Below the pieces are notes generated by a model, which made no database searches, was not told the origin of the DNA, and saw only the letters and a list, made by a program, of their open reading frames with translations. From an uncultured Phycisphaerales bacterium (GTDB lineage Bacteria > Planctomycetota > Phycisphaerae > WQYP01), in contig CAIMWO010000094.1 in NCBI GenBank assembly GCA_903845195.1, positions 103,095-167,094 on the forward strand: 64,000 nucleotides of DNA, written 5' to 3'. Shown in pieces: positions 44,572-53,045 of this stretch. Each line of letters starts with the position of its first letter. Position 1 is the first letter of the stretch. The position numbers and the translations under genes were made by a program.

Positions 44572-45903
44572 TCAGTGAGGCTTTCGCAGCGCCGTCGCCA
44601 TTTCACCCGCCGACCGCAACAACGCAAGATAGTACTGCTTCTCACCCAGTTGTTGACTCAGCAAATTCACCTGGGCCGTCAATAAATTGTCCTGCTGAAT
44701 GAGCCGGTCAAGATTGGCGACGGACCCCAGCTCGTACGCCTGTTCCGCCAGATCCGCCGCGCGTTGTGCCGCTTCCACTTGAATCTTCAAGTCCGCAATA
44801 TTCTGCTGACTGCTCCGCAAATTCTGGTAGTTCTGGTTGACCTCATCGACCACCTGCCGCCGCGTCTGGCTCTCCACCAATTCCGCCTGCCGGCAATAAC
44901 TCCGGCTCTTTCGTACGTCCGCTTCGATGGCCAGCGCCGAAAACAACGGCAGGTTCGCCGACAAGACATTCGTCCAACTCTGCATGCTCGTCGGATCGCT
45001 GTGCAGCAGGTAACTGAAATTCACGGTGAAAGAAGGATAATACTGCAGAATCGCCGCATCCAGATTGGCCCGCGCCACCGCCCGCGCCAGCACCGCCCCA
45101 CGCAGGTCCGAACGCGACGCTTCCCCCCTGGTCTGCCATAGCTCAAGCCCGGGAATGTCCGTCGGCAGCGCCAATCCGTCGACCAACGGGCCACTGACCG
45201 CACGCACCCCCATGAGCCGGGCCAAAGCGCTTCGTGCATTGGCGGCATTCGTGCGCGTCTGGGTAAGCGTCACCCGCGTCCCCGCCAGTTCTGCCTGGCT
45301 CTGCGCCAAATCCAACGCCCGCCCTTTCCCAAGCCCCAGCCGCTCCTGCTGGTCCCGCACCTTCTCCGTCTTCACCTTGACGCTGTTTTCGTAGACCTCG
45401 GCCTGACGCTCGTACGTCAGCACGCTGTAATACGCCTGCGCCACCTGCAGCAAAATAGACTCCCGCTCGTTCAGCAGTTCCTGCGCGCGTTCCTTCGCCG
45501 TGTAGTCTGCCGCTTCAATACTGGACACCTGAGATAACGAACCGGTAGCCGACGCGTTGAGCGGAACCGAGGTCTGGTGCGCGTTATGACTGGACGAATA
45601 GGAAGGTGCCAAGGTCACCGTGGGTAGAAACGTCCCGGCCTGCCGCATCTTCTCCGCCAGCGCCTGCACGTAGCTTTCGCCGCGCGACGCAATCGATTCG
45701 TTGTCCGCACTGGCCATTTCCAATGCGCGGCTCAGCGACAAGGGTTCGTCGGCCTTGTAATTCGGCTGCGTCGCCGCTTGAGACCCGTCCAGCACCTGGC
45801 GGTACTTCGCCACATCGCCAGACCAGGTCATGCAACCGGCCTGCATGGCCACCAACACACCACAAAAGATAACTTTCATCCAACCGCCGTTCATCTTATT
45901 CAT
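44572..45903 (-). CDS. TolC-family outer membrane efflux lipoprotein
   Basis: 443 residues. N-terminal lipoprotein signal MKVIFCGVLVAMQAGC, then two OEP repeats with long helices (ALAEKMRQAGTFLPTV, ERAQELLNERESILLQVAQAYY, AYELGSVANLDRLIQQDNLL). As the outer-membrane channel it completes the MacA-MacB pump coded upstream. The ATG at 45903 overlaps the permease stop by 8 bp. Confidence 0.92.
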   Translation of the reverse strand: MNKMNGGWMKVIFCGVLVAMQAGCMTWSGDVAKYRQVLDGSQAATQPNYKADEPLSLSRALEMASADNESIASRGESYVQALAEKMRQAGTFLPTVTLAPSYSSSHNAHQTSVPLNASATGSLSQVSSIEAADYTAKERAQELLNERESILLQVAQAYYSVLTYERQAEVYENSVKVKTEKVRDQQERLGLGKGRALDLAQSQAELAGTRVTLTQTRTNAANARSALARLMGVRAVSGPLVDGLALPTDIPGLELWQTRGEASRSDLRGAVLARAVARANLDAAILQYYPSFTVNFSYLLHSDPTSMQSWTNVLSANLPLFSALAIEADVRKSRSYCRQAELVESQTRRQVVDEVNQNYQNLRSSQQNIADLKIQVEAAQRAADLAEQAYELGSVANLDRLIQQDNLLTAQVNLLSQQLGEKQYYLALLRSAGEMATALRKPH

Positions 45904-47110
45904 AGCGCAACGCCTCAATCGGATCGAGCCGTGCCGCCCGGCGGGCCGGGTAATACCCGAAAAAGATGCCCACCGCCGCCGCAAAGCCCAAGGCCACGAA
46001 AATGCTGGGGCTCTTGACCACCAGCGTGATGCTCGATTGCAGCGAAGAGATCAGCTTTGCCGTGAAAATCCCCAGCGCCACGCCGATGAGTCCCCCCGTG
46101 GCGCTCATGATCACAGACTCGATCAGAAACTGCCGCAGGATGTCCCGCCGGCGCGCCCCGATCGCTTTGCGCACGCCGATCTCGCGGGTCCGCTCGGTCA
46201 CCGTGACCAGCATCACGTTCATCACCCCGATCCCGCCCACGAACAGCGATATCCCCGCAATGCCCCCCAGCAGCAGCGAAAGCACCGTATTGATGGTCGC
46301 CGTCGCGCTGAGCACATCCGCCTGATTACGCACGTTGAAGTCATTTTCGATATCATCCGCCAGGCGATGGCGCTTCCGCAGCAGCAGCGTCGCCTTGGTC
46401 TGAATCGTCGTTAATTGCGCCTCATCCTTGGCGCTTAAGTCCACTTCGCTCAGGTAGTCCATCCCCAGCACCTGCCGCATCGCAGTCGTGTAGGGAATGA
46501 TGATCTGGTCGTCCGGGTTGAAAAATCCCTGGTCGCCCTTGCCTACCAGCAGACCGATGACCTTGTACTGCACGCCTTGCACCTCGACCGACTGTCCCAC
46601 CACTTCCGCCGCGGCTTCGCCGAAGAGCTTCTGCGCCGTGGTCGGCCCCAGAACTGCAACCCGCGCCGCGCCTTCGCAATCCGCATCGGAAAAGTTCCGC
46701 CCATACTGAATCTGATAGCTGCGAATCGCACAGTACGTCGGCCCCGCTCCCAAAAGCGTCGGCCGCGAATTGCGGTTGCCGTGCTTGGCCTGCACATTCC
46801 CCCGCACCAGCGGCGTCGCCCGCGCCACCTCAGGAATCTTCAACAACGCCTGCGCGTCTTCCACCTTCAAATTCTTTTGGTTGCCGCTGATCACGCCGCC
46901 GCTGCCGCGCTGGCCCGGCGTGACCATCACCACGTTGGTCCCCAGCGAGGACATCTGGTCATAAACCTTCTTCTGCGCTCCCGAGGCCAGCGCCAGCGCC
47001 GAAATCACCGACCACACCCCAATAATGATGCCCAGCATTGCCAGAAATGACCGCAGCTTGTTCGCCACCAGACTGCGCAACGCCACCTGTACGATCGTCC
47101 AGAAAATCAT
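45896..47110 (-). CDS. macB: MacB-type ABC transporter permease
   Basis: 404 residues with the MacB periplasmic core between TM1 (residues 20-45) and the C-terminal FtsX-type domain of three TM segments (GGIAGISLFVGGIGVMNVMLV, GGLIGVALGIFTAKL, IFVALGFAAAVGIFFGYYPA). The motif TERTREIGVRKAIGARR is the classic ATPase-coupling helix. The ATPase is a separate protein here, unlike E. coli MacB. It overlaps the ATPase gene by 4 bp. Confidence 0.94.
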   Translation of the reverse strand: MIFWTIVQVALRSLVANKLRSFLAMLGIIIGVWSVISALALASGAQKKVYDQMSSLGTNVVMVTPGQRGSGGVISGNQKNLKVEDAQALLKIPEVARATPLVRGNVQAKHGNRNSRPTLLGAGPTYCAIRSYQIQYGRNFSDADCEGAARVAVLGPTTAQKLFGEAAAEVVGQSVEVQGVQYKVIGLLVGKGDQGFFNPDDQIIIPYTTAMRQVLGMDYLSEVDLSAKDEAQLTTIQTKATLLLRKRHRLADDIENDFNVRNQADVLSATATINTVLSLLLGGIAGISLFVGGIGVMNVMLVTVTERTREIGVRKAIGARRRDILRQFLIESVIMSATGGLIGVALGIFTAKLISSLQSSITLVVKSPSIFVALGFAAAVGIFFGYYPARRAARLDPIEALRYE

Positions 47111-47814
47111 CTGCGCCCTCCCGCCACGTCGCCCGAAACCACCCGTCCATGCTCCGGCGAAGGTACGACCCGGCCGTCACAAATGTAGATCTCCCGCGGA
47201 CAGTGCCGCGCCACCTGCAGATCATGCGTCACGATCAAAATCGTTCGCCCCTGCGCGTTGAGTTGCTTGAAAAGAGCCAACACCTCTTCGCCCGTCTTGG
47301 TGTCCAGCGCCCCCGTCGGCTCGTCCGCCAGGATAATGTCGGGGTTATTGACCAACGCCCGCGCTATCGCCACGCGTTGCCGCTGCCCCCCCGAAAGCTG
47401 GTTCGGCTCGTGATACATCCGGTCGCCCAGACCCACCGTCTCCAACGCCGCAATCGCCTTGGCCTCCGCGGACTTGCCGCCGAGGTAATGCACGGGCAAT
47501 TCGACGTTCATTAAAGCACTCATCCGTGGCAGCAGATTGAAAGTCTGGAACACAAAGCCGATCCGCTGGCTCCGCACCAGCGCCAGTTCATCGTCGCCCA
47601 GCGTCGAAACGTCCACCCCCGCCAGCTCGTAAAGCCCGCTGTCCGCATGGTCCAGGCATCCCAGAACATTCATCAGCGTGCTCTTGCCCGACCCGCTGGG
47701 ACCCCGTATCGCGATCAACTCCCCGGCCGCGATGTCGATGCTCACGTCATCCAGCGCGTACAGAGTCTGGCCTCCCAGTTCGTACGACTTGAAAAGATGC
47801 TCTGCGTGAATCAC
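47107..47814 (-). CDS. MacB-type ABC transporter ATPase
   Basis: 235 residues of the LolD/MacB ATPase type: Walker [11 protein letters not shown]-loop [12 protein letters not shown], signature [15 protein letters not shown], Walker [13 protein letters not shown] and H-loop VTHD. It powers the mechanotransmission of the MacA-MacB-TolC pump. Gap to macA is 52 bp. Confidence 0.96.
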   Translation of the reverse strand: MIHAEHLFKSYELGGQTLYALDDVSIDIAAGELIAIRGPSGSGKSTLMNVLGCLDHADSGLYELAGVDVSTLGDDELALVRSQRIGFVFQTFNLLPRMSALMNVELPVHYLGGKSAEAKAIAALETVGLGDRMYHEPNQLSGGQRQRVAIARALVNNPDIILADEPTGALDTKTGEEVLALFKQLNAQGRTILIVTHDLQVARHCPREIYICDGRVVPSPEHGRVVSGDVAGGRR

Positions 47815-47866
47815 GGCTTCCGTCCTGCAATGGCCATTCGTTCGACCGGTCAGTCCCTTTCACCTC

Positions 47867-49222
47867 TTACGGCCCCGGAGGACCGTTATCCTGGCTCTTC
47901 CATCGCGTCGGCAGCTCCGCCGTCAGCGAACGCACTTTCTCCCCCTCCGAAAGCCCCATCACAATTTCCACCGTATCGGTGCCCTGCAGCCCCACTCCCA
48001 CCGACCGCTTCTGCCCATCCGCCAGCCTCACAACCGTTTGCTCGCCCTGACGCATCAACGCCGATGACGGCACCATCAACACATTCGCCTTCTCCGCCTG
48101 AATGATCGTGACATTGCCGGTCATCTCCGGACGCAACATATCCTTGTGCTCATCCAAAACCTCCACCTTCACCTCAAAAGTCACCACGTTCGAGACGTTG
48201 ACCCCCTTGGTGGCGATCCGCATCACCTGCCCCGCAAACGTACGCCCCGGAAAACTCGCCACCGTGATCCGCGCCGCCTGCCCCATCCGAACTTCACCGA
48301 TATCGCTTTCGTCCACCGTCGCGGTAATGAACACGTGCGATAGATCCGACAGCGTCATGATCGTCGTCCCGCCCGAAAAACCGCTCATCCCCGACGCCAC
48401 GATCGTTCCCTTTTGCACGTTCAGCGCCGCCACCACGCCGTCAATCGGCGCCACCACCGTCGCGTACCCCAGTTGCTGCTTCTGCACTTCCAGGTTGATC
48501 GTGTCCGCCTGAAGCTGGCCTTCTACCATCTTGACCGCGTCGCCCTTGTACGCAATCTGAATCTCCTGCTGCTTGAGTTCGTCCACCGCGATCTGCGCCG
48601 CCGCCAGTTCCATCTCCGCCGCCGCAGCTTCCGTCTCGGCAGTCTCGCCCTCCTCCCGCGAACCGAGTTGCTTCTCGATAAGCTGCTTCTGCCGCTCCGC
48701 CTTGCTCCGCAAGTTCACCGCCTTGACCTTGGCCGATGTCACCGTGGCCTCCACCCGCCGCCGCGTCGTTACCAGATTCTCCTCCGATTGCTGCAAGTCA
48801 TGCTTGGCCTGCGCCAGCTTCGCCGTCGATTGCGCCAACGTCGCCTCGGCCGACCGCACCGTAAGCTGACTGTCCGTCGGATCGAGCTGACACAAAAGAT
48901 CTCCCTTATGCACGCTCTGGCTGATGTCGAAAGGCAACTTGATCACCTCTCCGCTCGCCCGACATTTGATGTCCACATCAAGATTAGAAACTACCTTCCC
49001 CGAAGACGTCACCGCCTTCTCCACCCGCCCCCGACTGACCGTCACCAGCTCCAAAGCATTCACCGTCACCGGGCCCGCTGTCCTCCCCACGTAGGCCAAC
49101 GCCCCCCAGCCCCCACCCGCCAGTACCGCCACCCCCACCACTATCCACGGCCACCGGCGGCCCGAACGCCGTTTCGTCGGCCGCGGACGGTTCGTTGACG
49201 CAGTAGGTGCAGTTGCAGTCAT
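47867..49222 (-). CDS. macA: MacA-type periplasmic adaptor (HlyD family)
   Basis: 451 residues. Cytoplasmic basic N-terminus, one TM segment (WPWIVVGVAVLAGGGWGAL), lipoyl half-motifs (GEVIKLPFDISQSVHKGDLL and VVAPIDGVVAAL), a long alpha-helical hairpin and the beta-barrel and membrane-proximal domains (MRIATKGVNVSNVV). It links the permease to the TolC-like channel. First gene of the operon, divergent from the AraC-type gene. Confidence 0.94.
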   Translation of the reverse strand: MTATAPTASTNRPRPTKRRSGRRWPWIVVGVAVLAGGGWGALAYVGRTAGPVTVNALELVTVSRGRVEKAVTSSGKVVSNLDVDIKCRASGEVIKLPFDISQSVHKGDLLCQLDPTDSQLTVRSAEATLAQSTAKLAQAKHDLQQSEENLVTTRRRVEATVTSAKVKAVNLRSKAERQKQLIEKQLGSREEGETAETEAAAAEMELAAAQIAVDELKQQEIQIAYKGDAVKMVEGQLQADTINLEVQKQQLGYATVVAPIDGVVAALNVQKGTIVASGMSGFSGGTTIMTLSDLSHVFITATVDESDIGEVRMGQAARITVASFPGRTFAGQVMRIATKGVNVSNVVTFEVKVEVLDEHKDMLRPEMTGNVTIIQAEKANVLMVPSSALMRQGEQTVVRLADGQKRSVGVGLQGTDTVEIVMGLSEGEKVRSLTAELPTRWKSQDNGPPGP

Positions 49223-49340
49223 CGGTTCACCTCGGGATTACATATTCCTCATGTCTCATTATTCCGAGCCATCGCAGGACAAACAATGCGTCTTAGTCCA
49301 TTAAATTGTTGTAATCGTCCAGCACACTGGCTTCATAGTG

Positions 49341-49346
49341 TATAAT
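49341..49346 (+). promoter_or_regulatory. Minus-10 box of the AraC-type gene, possibly leaderless
   Basis: A perfect TATAAT ends 6 nt before the ATG at 49353, so the expected start of transcription falls on or next to the start codon. No good TTGACA is seen 17 nt upstream, which suits an activated or autoregulated promoter. Confidence 0.5.
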
Positions 49347-49352
49347 GACCGC

Positions 49353-50435
49353 ATGAGCACAAAGCCTTCATCATTGCCCAAAAGCGGACGCCCCACACCG
49401 GCTCCCAAGCATCCCGAACCGCTGGATCCCCTCTCCCAGGTCCTCGACAGCATCCGCCTGCGCTGCATGCTGCCCAGCGCCCACGAGATGACCGCTCCCT
49501 GGGGACTCCAGTTTGGCGAAGTCTCCCATGAAACCCTCTGGCGACACTTCGAGTCACTGAACATCACCGACCTCCCCCACGATCCGCCCCCGTTTCAGGG
49601 TGCAATCATCGCCATTCTTCGCGGCAGTTGCTGCCTCGAGATCCCCCGACAAAATCTCAAACTCCCCCTCGCCGGCGGCGACATCGTCCTCATCTGCCGC
49701 AAAGATCCCTTTATCCTCCGTGATGATTGGCGCACCCCCGCACGCAACGTCTTTGAGTTGATCCGCCGCGAAGATTTTGAACACTTCCGCGGCATCAGCC
49801 ACGGCGGCGGCGGCGTTCCCACCACTTTCCTCTGCGGTGCGTTCTGCTTCGAAGATGAAGAGGATCACCCCCTCCTTTCCGCCCTGTCTCCCCTGATACA
49901 CATCCGCGGCTCCGATCCCGCCGCCGCTCCCTGGCTCGATAGCACCCTCCGCTTCCTCAACAGCGAACTGACCACCTTACTGCCGGGTTGCCGCAGCGTC
50001 GTGAACCACCTGGCCCAGGTCCTCTTCGTCCAGGCCGTACGCGTCTACGCCTCGACCACGCCCCAAGGTTCGCGCGATAACTGGTTCGGCGCCCTGTTTG
50101 ATCCCGACCTCGCCCCCGCACTCGGCGCCATGCACTCGCGACCCGAAGAACCCTGGACCGTGGCAACACTGGCCGACCAAGCCTGCCTCAGCCGCAGTGC
50201 CTTTTCCGAACGCTTCACCGCCCGCGTCGGCCACTCACCCCTCCAATACCTCACAGCCTGCCGCATGCGCAAGGCCAAACAACTCCTTCGCCAAACCGCT
50301 CTTGGCGTCAAAATCGTCGCCGCGAAAGTCGGCTATTCCAACGAATCCGCTTTCAGCAACGCCTTCCGCCGCCTCACCGGCACCTCCCCCGGAACCTACC
50401 GCCGTTCCCATCCCAACGACCAACACCCCGCATAG
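49353..50435 (+). CDS. AraC-family transcriptional regulator with cupin_6 domain
   Basis: 360 residues. The N-terminal half is the cupin_6 ligand-binding domain (MTAPWGLQFGEV, GAIIAILRGSCCLEI, GGDIVLICRKDPFILRDD) and the C-terminal half has two HTH motifs (EPWTVATLADQACLSRSAFSERF and GVKIVAAKVGYSNESAFSNAFRR as the AraC signature). It is divergent from the macA operon, so it probably controls this pump. The cupin ligand is unknown. Confidence 0.92.
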   Translation: MSTKPSSLPKSGRPTPAPKHPEPLDPLSQVLDSIRLRCMLPSAHEMTAPWGLQFGEVSHETLWRHFESLNITDLPHDPPPFQGAIIAILRGSCCLEIPRQNLKLPLAGGDIVLICRKDPFILRDDWRTPARNVFELIRREDFEHFRGISHGGGGVPTTFLCGAFCFEDEEDHPLLSALSPLIHIRGSDPAAAPWLDSTLRFLNSELTTLLPGCRSVVNHLAQVLFVQAVRVYASTTPQGSRDNWFGALFDPDLAPALGAMHSRPEEPWTVATLADQACLSRSAFSERFTARVGHSPLQYLTACRMRKAKQLLRQTALGVKIVAAKVGYSNESAFSNAFRRLTGTSPGTYRRSHPNDQHPA

Positions 50436-50455
50436 CTCACGGGAAGACACATCCC

Positions 50456-50560
50456 CTCAAGACTCAAGACTCACAAAAATCACTTCAAACACACGCAAAA
50501 TGCATGCAAAATGCGATCAAAACGCGTCCAAATCGGTCCAAAATCGGTTCAAATCGCGCC
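50456..50560. repeat. AAGACTC array and an 11-nt phased A-tract array
   Basis: 50456-50473 has AAGACTC units. From 50474 to 50560 the motif CAAA(A) starts at 50474, 50486, 50496, 50507, 50518, 50529, 50539 and 50550, spacing 10-12 nt, one DNA turn. This pattern predicts intrinsic curvature. It sits between convergent gene ends. Confidence 0.8.
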
Positions 50561-50941
50561 CTATTTCTCCCCCGCCGGCAGCGGATTCACCGCAATCCTA
50601 AACTCCTCCACCACCCGTCCTCCCAGCACATGCTCCTGCAAGATCCGTTCTATAACCTCAGGCCTGGCAAGGCGATACCACACCCCCTCCGGATACACCA
50701 CCACGATCGGACCATCCATACAGATCCGCAGACAATGACACTTGGTTCTATAAACCATTTCCGGCGCAATATTTAGCTTCAACTCCACGATCCGCTTCTT
50801 CAAATACGCCCACGCCGCTTCCCCCTCGCCGCTGGCCACGCAATCCGGACCCGCGCATAACAATATGTGCCGCCTAAGGTTACCGATACCATACGTCCGC
50901 GCCTGCTCCAATACCTTGGTTCCCATCGGCGGCTTGGCCAT
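50561..50941 (-). CDS. Thioredoxin-like [2Fe-2S] ferredoxin
   Basis: 126 residues. The iron-sulfur ligands are Cys in LLCAGPDCVASG and in TKCHCLRICMDGP, the spacing of the thioredoxin-like ferredoxin family (as in NuoE C-termini and CbiX-linked ferredoxins). WYRLARPEVIERILQEHVLGG is the closing helix of the fold. Likely a small electron carrier. The ATG at 50941 (MAKPPMG) is preferred over one at 50962. Confidence 0.88.
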   Translation of the reverse strand: MAKPPMGTKVLEQARTYGIGNLRRHILLCAGPDCVASGEGEAAWAYLKKRIVELKLNIAPEMVYRTKCHCLRICMDGPIVVVYPEGVWYRLARPEVIERILQEHVLGGRVVEEFRIAVNPLPAGEK

Positions 50942-51155
50942 GCCCACTTCTCCTATCACCAAATTCCCACAAAATCCGCTAAGTCCTTACGCCCACAAAA
51001 CTAAGATCGTTTTCCGCAGATCCAAATCCACCCGCAGGCATACATTTTAGGCATCCGCTCCGCCTCCGCGCACGAAAAGCTTTACAACTTCTGCCCTTGC
51101 GGTCGATATTCGTCAAGTGGAAGGACCCTCGCGGCAATAGTGAATGGAATCGCTC

Positions 51156-51674
51156 ATGGCCATAATCAGCAGCGCCAAAACGTCTTCTGTGATCACCGCG
51201 CCGGCGCGACCCAAACGGGCCACGCTTAACGCCGTCGCCGCAGCCGATCAAACCGTCGTACAACCCAATAGCCCCGTTCGTGTGGCCCCGGGCGCGGTTG
51301 CAGAGTTCCGCGATCGCCGCCGTCGTCGCCGCGTCGACGTCCCCTCCATGTATTCCTCCGCCGTCGTCCGCGTTCTCACCCAGCAATCCGGCCCCATCGA
51401 CGGCCACATCATCAACCTCGCTGAAAACGGCATCGCCGTCGAACTCGATCACAAGATTCCTGTCGGCCACGCCGTCACCATCGAATTTTCTCTCACCGGC
51501 CTCGGCCGGATCCGCAACGATGAGTGGCCCACGTTTGCCGTCGCAGCTGAAGTCGTTCGCCTCGATAACCTCGATGATTTCCCCGGCGGTCCTTACCACA
51601 CCGCCATGCGTTTCGTCCGCATCCCCACGATGGTGCAGGCCCAGATCGCCCGCTACATCGTCTCACACGCCTGA
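51156..51674 (+). CDS. PilZ-domain protein
   Basis: 172 residues. A basic N-terminus and then the PilZ domain, with RRRRRVDVP (RxxxR motif region), HIINLAENGIAVEL (D/NxSxxG-like motif, here NLAENG) and AMRFVRI at the end. PilZ domains bind cyclic di-GMP, but the second motif is not canonical, so binding is uncertain. It stands alone between the ferredoxin and the EEP gene. Confidence 0.8.
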   Translation: MAIISSAKTSSVITAPARPKRATLNAVAAADQTVVQPNSPVRVAPGAVAEFRDRRRRRRVDVPSMYSSAVVRVLTQQSGPIDGHIINLAENGIAVELDHKIPVGHAVTIEFSLTGLGRIRNDEWPTFAVAAEVVRLDNLDDFPGGPYHTAMRFVRIPTMVQAQIARYIVSHA

Positions 51675-51792
51675 GGCGCATACACTGATCAGAAGTTGTT
51701 TCATAACCCCGGTTTCAAAATGTAAACTGGCTGATTCCAGTAGCTTCTTGGAGTTATGAAACCGCCTCAAGTTCCCCCTCAGGAGTCCTCCC

Positions 51793-52800
51793 GTGCCTCG
51801 CGGTGTTCCCACCCTTATCGCTATCATTCTTTGCACTGGTTTGTTGGCCCTGGCTGCATGGCTGACCCGCGGTTTCGGTCCATCCCCCACTACCCCCACC
51901 ACCACGCTCGCACCCGCCACCACCACTGCGGACACCAATCCCGCCGTCCTGCCCAACGCCTCGGTCCGCATCATAACCGCCAATATCCGCATGGATGAGC
52001 CTGATGACGGCCCCAACGCCTGGCAAAAACGCCGCGAACTCCTCGTCAAAACGCTCCTCAAATACGGCCCAGACATCATCGGCTGTCAGGAAGTCAGCCC
52101 GGCCCAGGGCGCGTACCTGATCAAACAACTCAACGGCTACTCCCACTATCCCCGTGGCACTGCCGAGGGCACCGCCACCACCCGCACCAGCAGCCTCGCC
52201 GCCGAGCTCGAAGGCACGCTTTCCGGCCTCAACACCGTCTTCTTCCGCGAAGACCGCCTCGATTTGCTCGAAGGCGCCAACGGCCTGGTTCTTCCCGATC
52301 AGCTTCAACAGATCCCAACCGAAAATACATTCTTCACGCTGCTGGTGCTCGCGGATCACAATTCGCGCGTGCCCAAACTGATCGTCGTGGACACGCATCT
52401 TCGACATGGAGACAAGTTTGCCGCCCAATGTGCGGCGCGCATTCGCGCGATCATCGCGGAAAAACGCGCCAAATATCCGGGCGCCCAGGTCGTCGTAATA
52501 GGCGATATGAACCATGATCGCGGTTCCAAGAGTTACGCCGCCCTCACCGCCGTCCCAGAAACTGACGGCGGCCTCGAACAACTGGTCGACACGTTCGACT
52601 ACTCGAAAAAGGCCCCCAAAGAATTGTGGGGAAACTGGCATGGCTTCACCGGCATCACACGCCGCGGATTGCCCACCGATCTGATTTTCGCCGCCGGCCC
52701 GATGGAGCACAGCCCTGCCGAAATCCTCCGCGACCACGATGCCGACAACCATTTCCCCAGCGATCACTTTTTCGTCATGACCACCCTCTCGATCCGCTGA
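51793..52800 (+). CDS. Membrane-anchored endonuclease/exonuclease/phosphatase-family hydrolase
   Basis: 335 residues from a GTG with AGGAG 8 nt upstream. One N-terminal TM segment (TLIAIILCTGLLALAAWL), a Thr/Pro linker and an EEP domain: ITANIR, GCQEV, VVDTHLRHGD, VIGDMNHDRGS and SDHFFV hold the catalytic Asn, Glu, His and Asp. Substrates may be nucleic acids, lipids or phosphosugars; the outward-facing anchor suggests an extracellular target. Confidence 0.9.
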   Translation: MPRGVPTLIAIILCTGLLALAAWLTRGFGPSPTTPTTTLAPATTTADTNPAVLPNASVRIITANIRMDEPDDGPNAWQKRRELLVKTLLKYGPDIIGCQEVSPAQGAYLIKQLNGYSHYPRGTAEGTATTRTSSLAAELEGTLSGLNTVFFREDRLDLLEGANGLVLPDQLQQIPTENTFFTLLVLADHNSRVPKLIVVDTHLRHGDKFAAQCAARIRAIIAEKRAKYPGAQVVVIGDMNHDRGSKSYAALTAVPETDGGLEQLVDTFDYSKKAPKELWGNWHGFTGITRRGLPTDLIFAAGPMEHSPAEILRDHDADNHFPSDHFFVMTTLSIR

Positions 52801-53045
52801 AGGCAAAGGGGAGATCGGAGGAAGTGACGGAGTGTGTGCGGAATAGAGTTACAGAGTTGAAGATGCTTGGTGAGGGTGTCGGGAATCGGGATGTGAAAGA
52901 GGTGTCAGATACCCTGACGTATGCATGCGGAATCCCTCGATGACGGACCAAGACCGAGGCGGGTCTGGCTGCCGATACGGCCTCCATCATCCCAAAAGCC
53001 ACCACCCTCTCCGCCCCGTCGCGTCCACTGCATGAAATCAGCTTG
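52801..53045. other. 245-bp gap without a recognisable gene
   Basis: Convergent gap between the EEP hydrolase and the zinc-ribbon gene. No ribosome site with a good frame, hairpin with U-tract or array is seen. It is where the base skew of the window changes sign. Confidence 0.6.
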
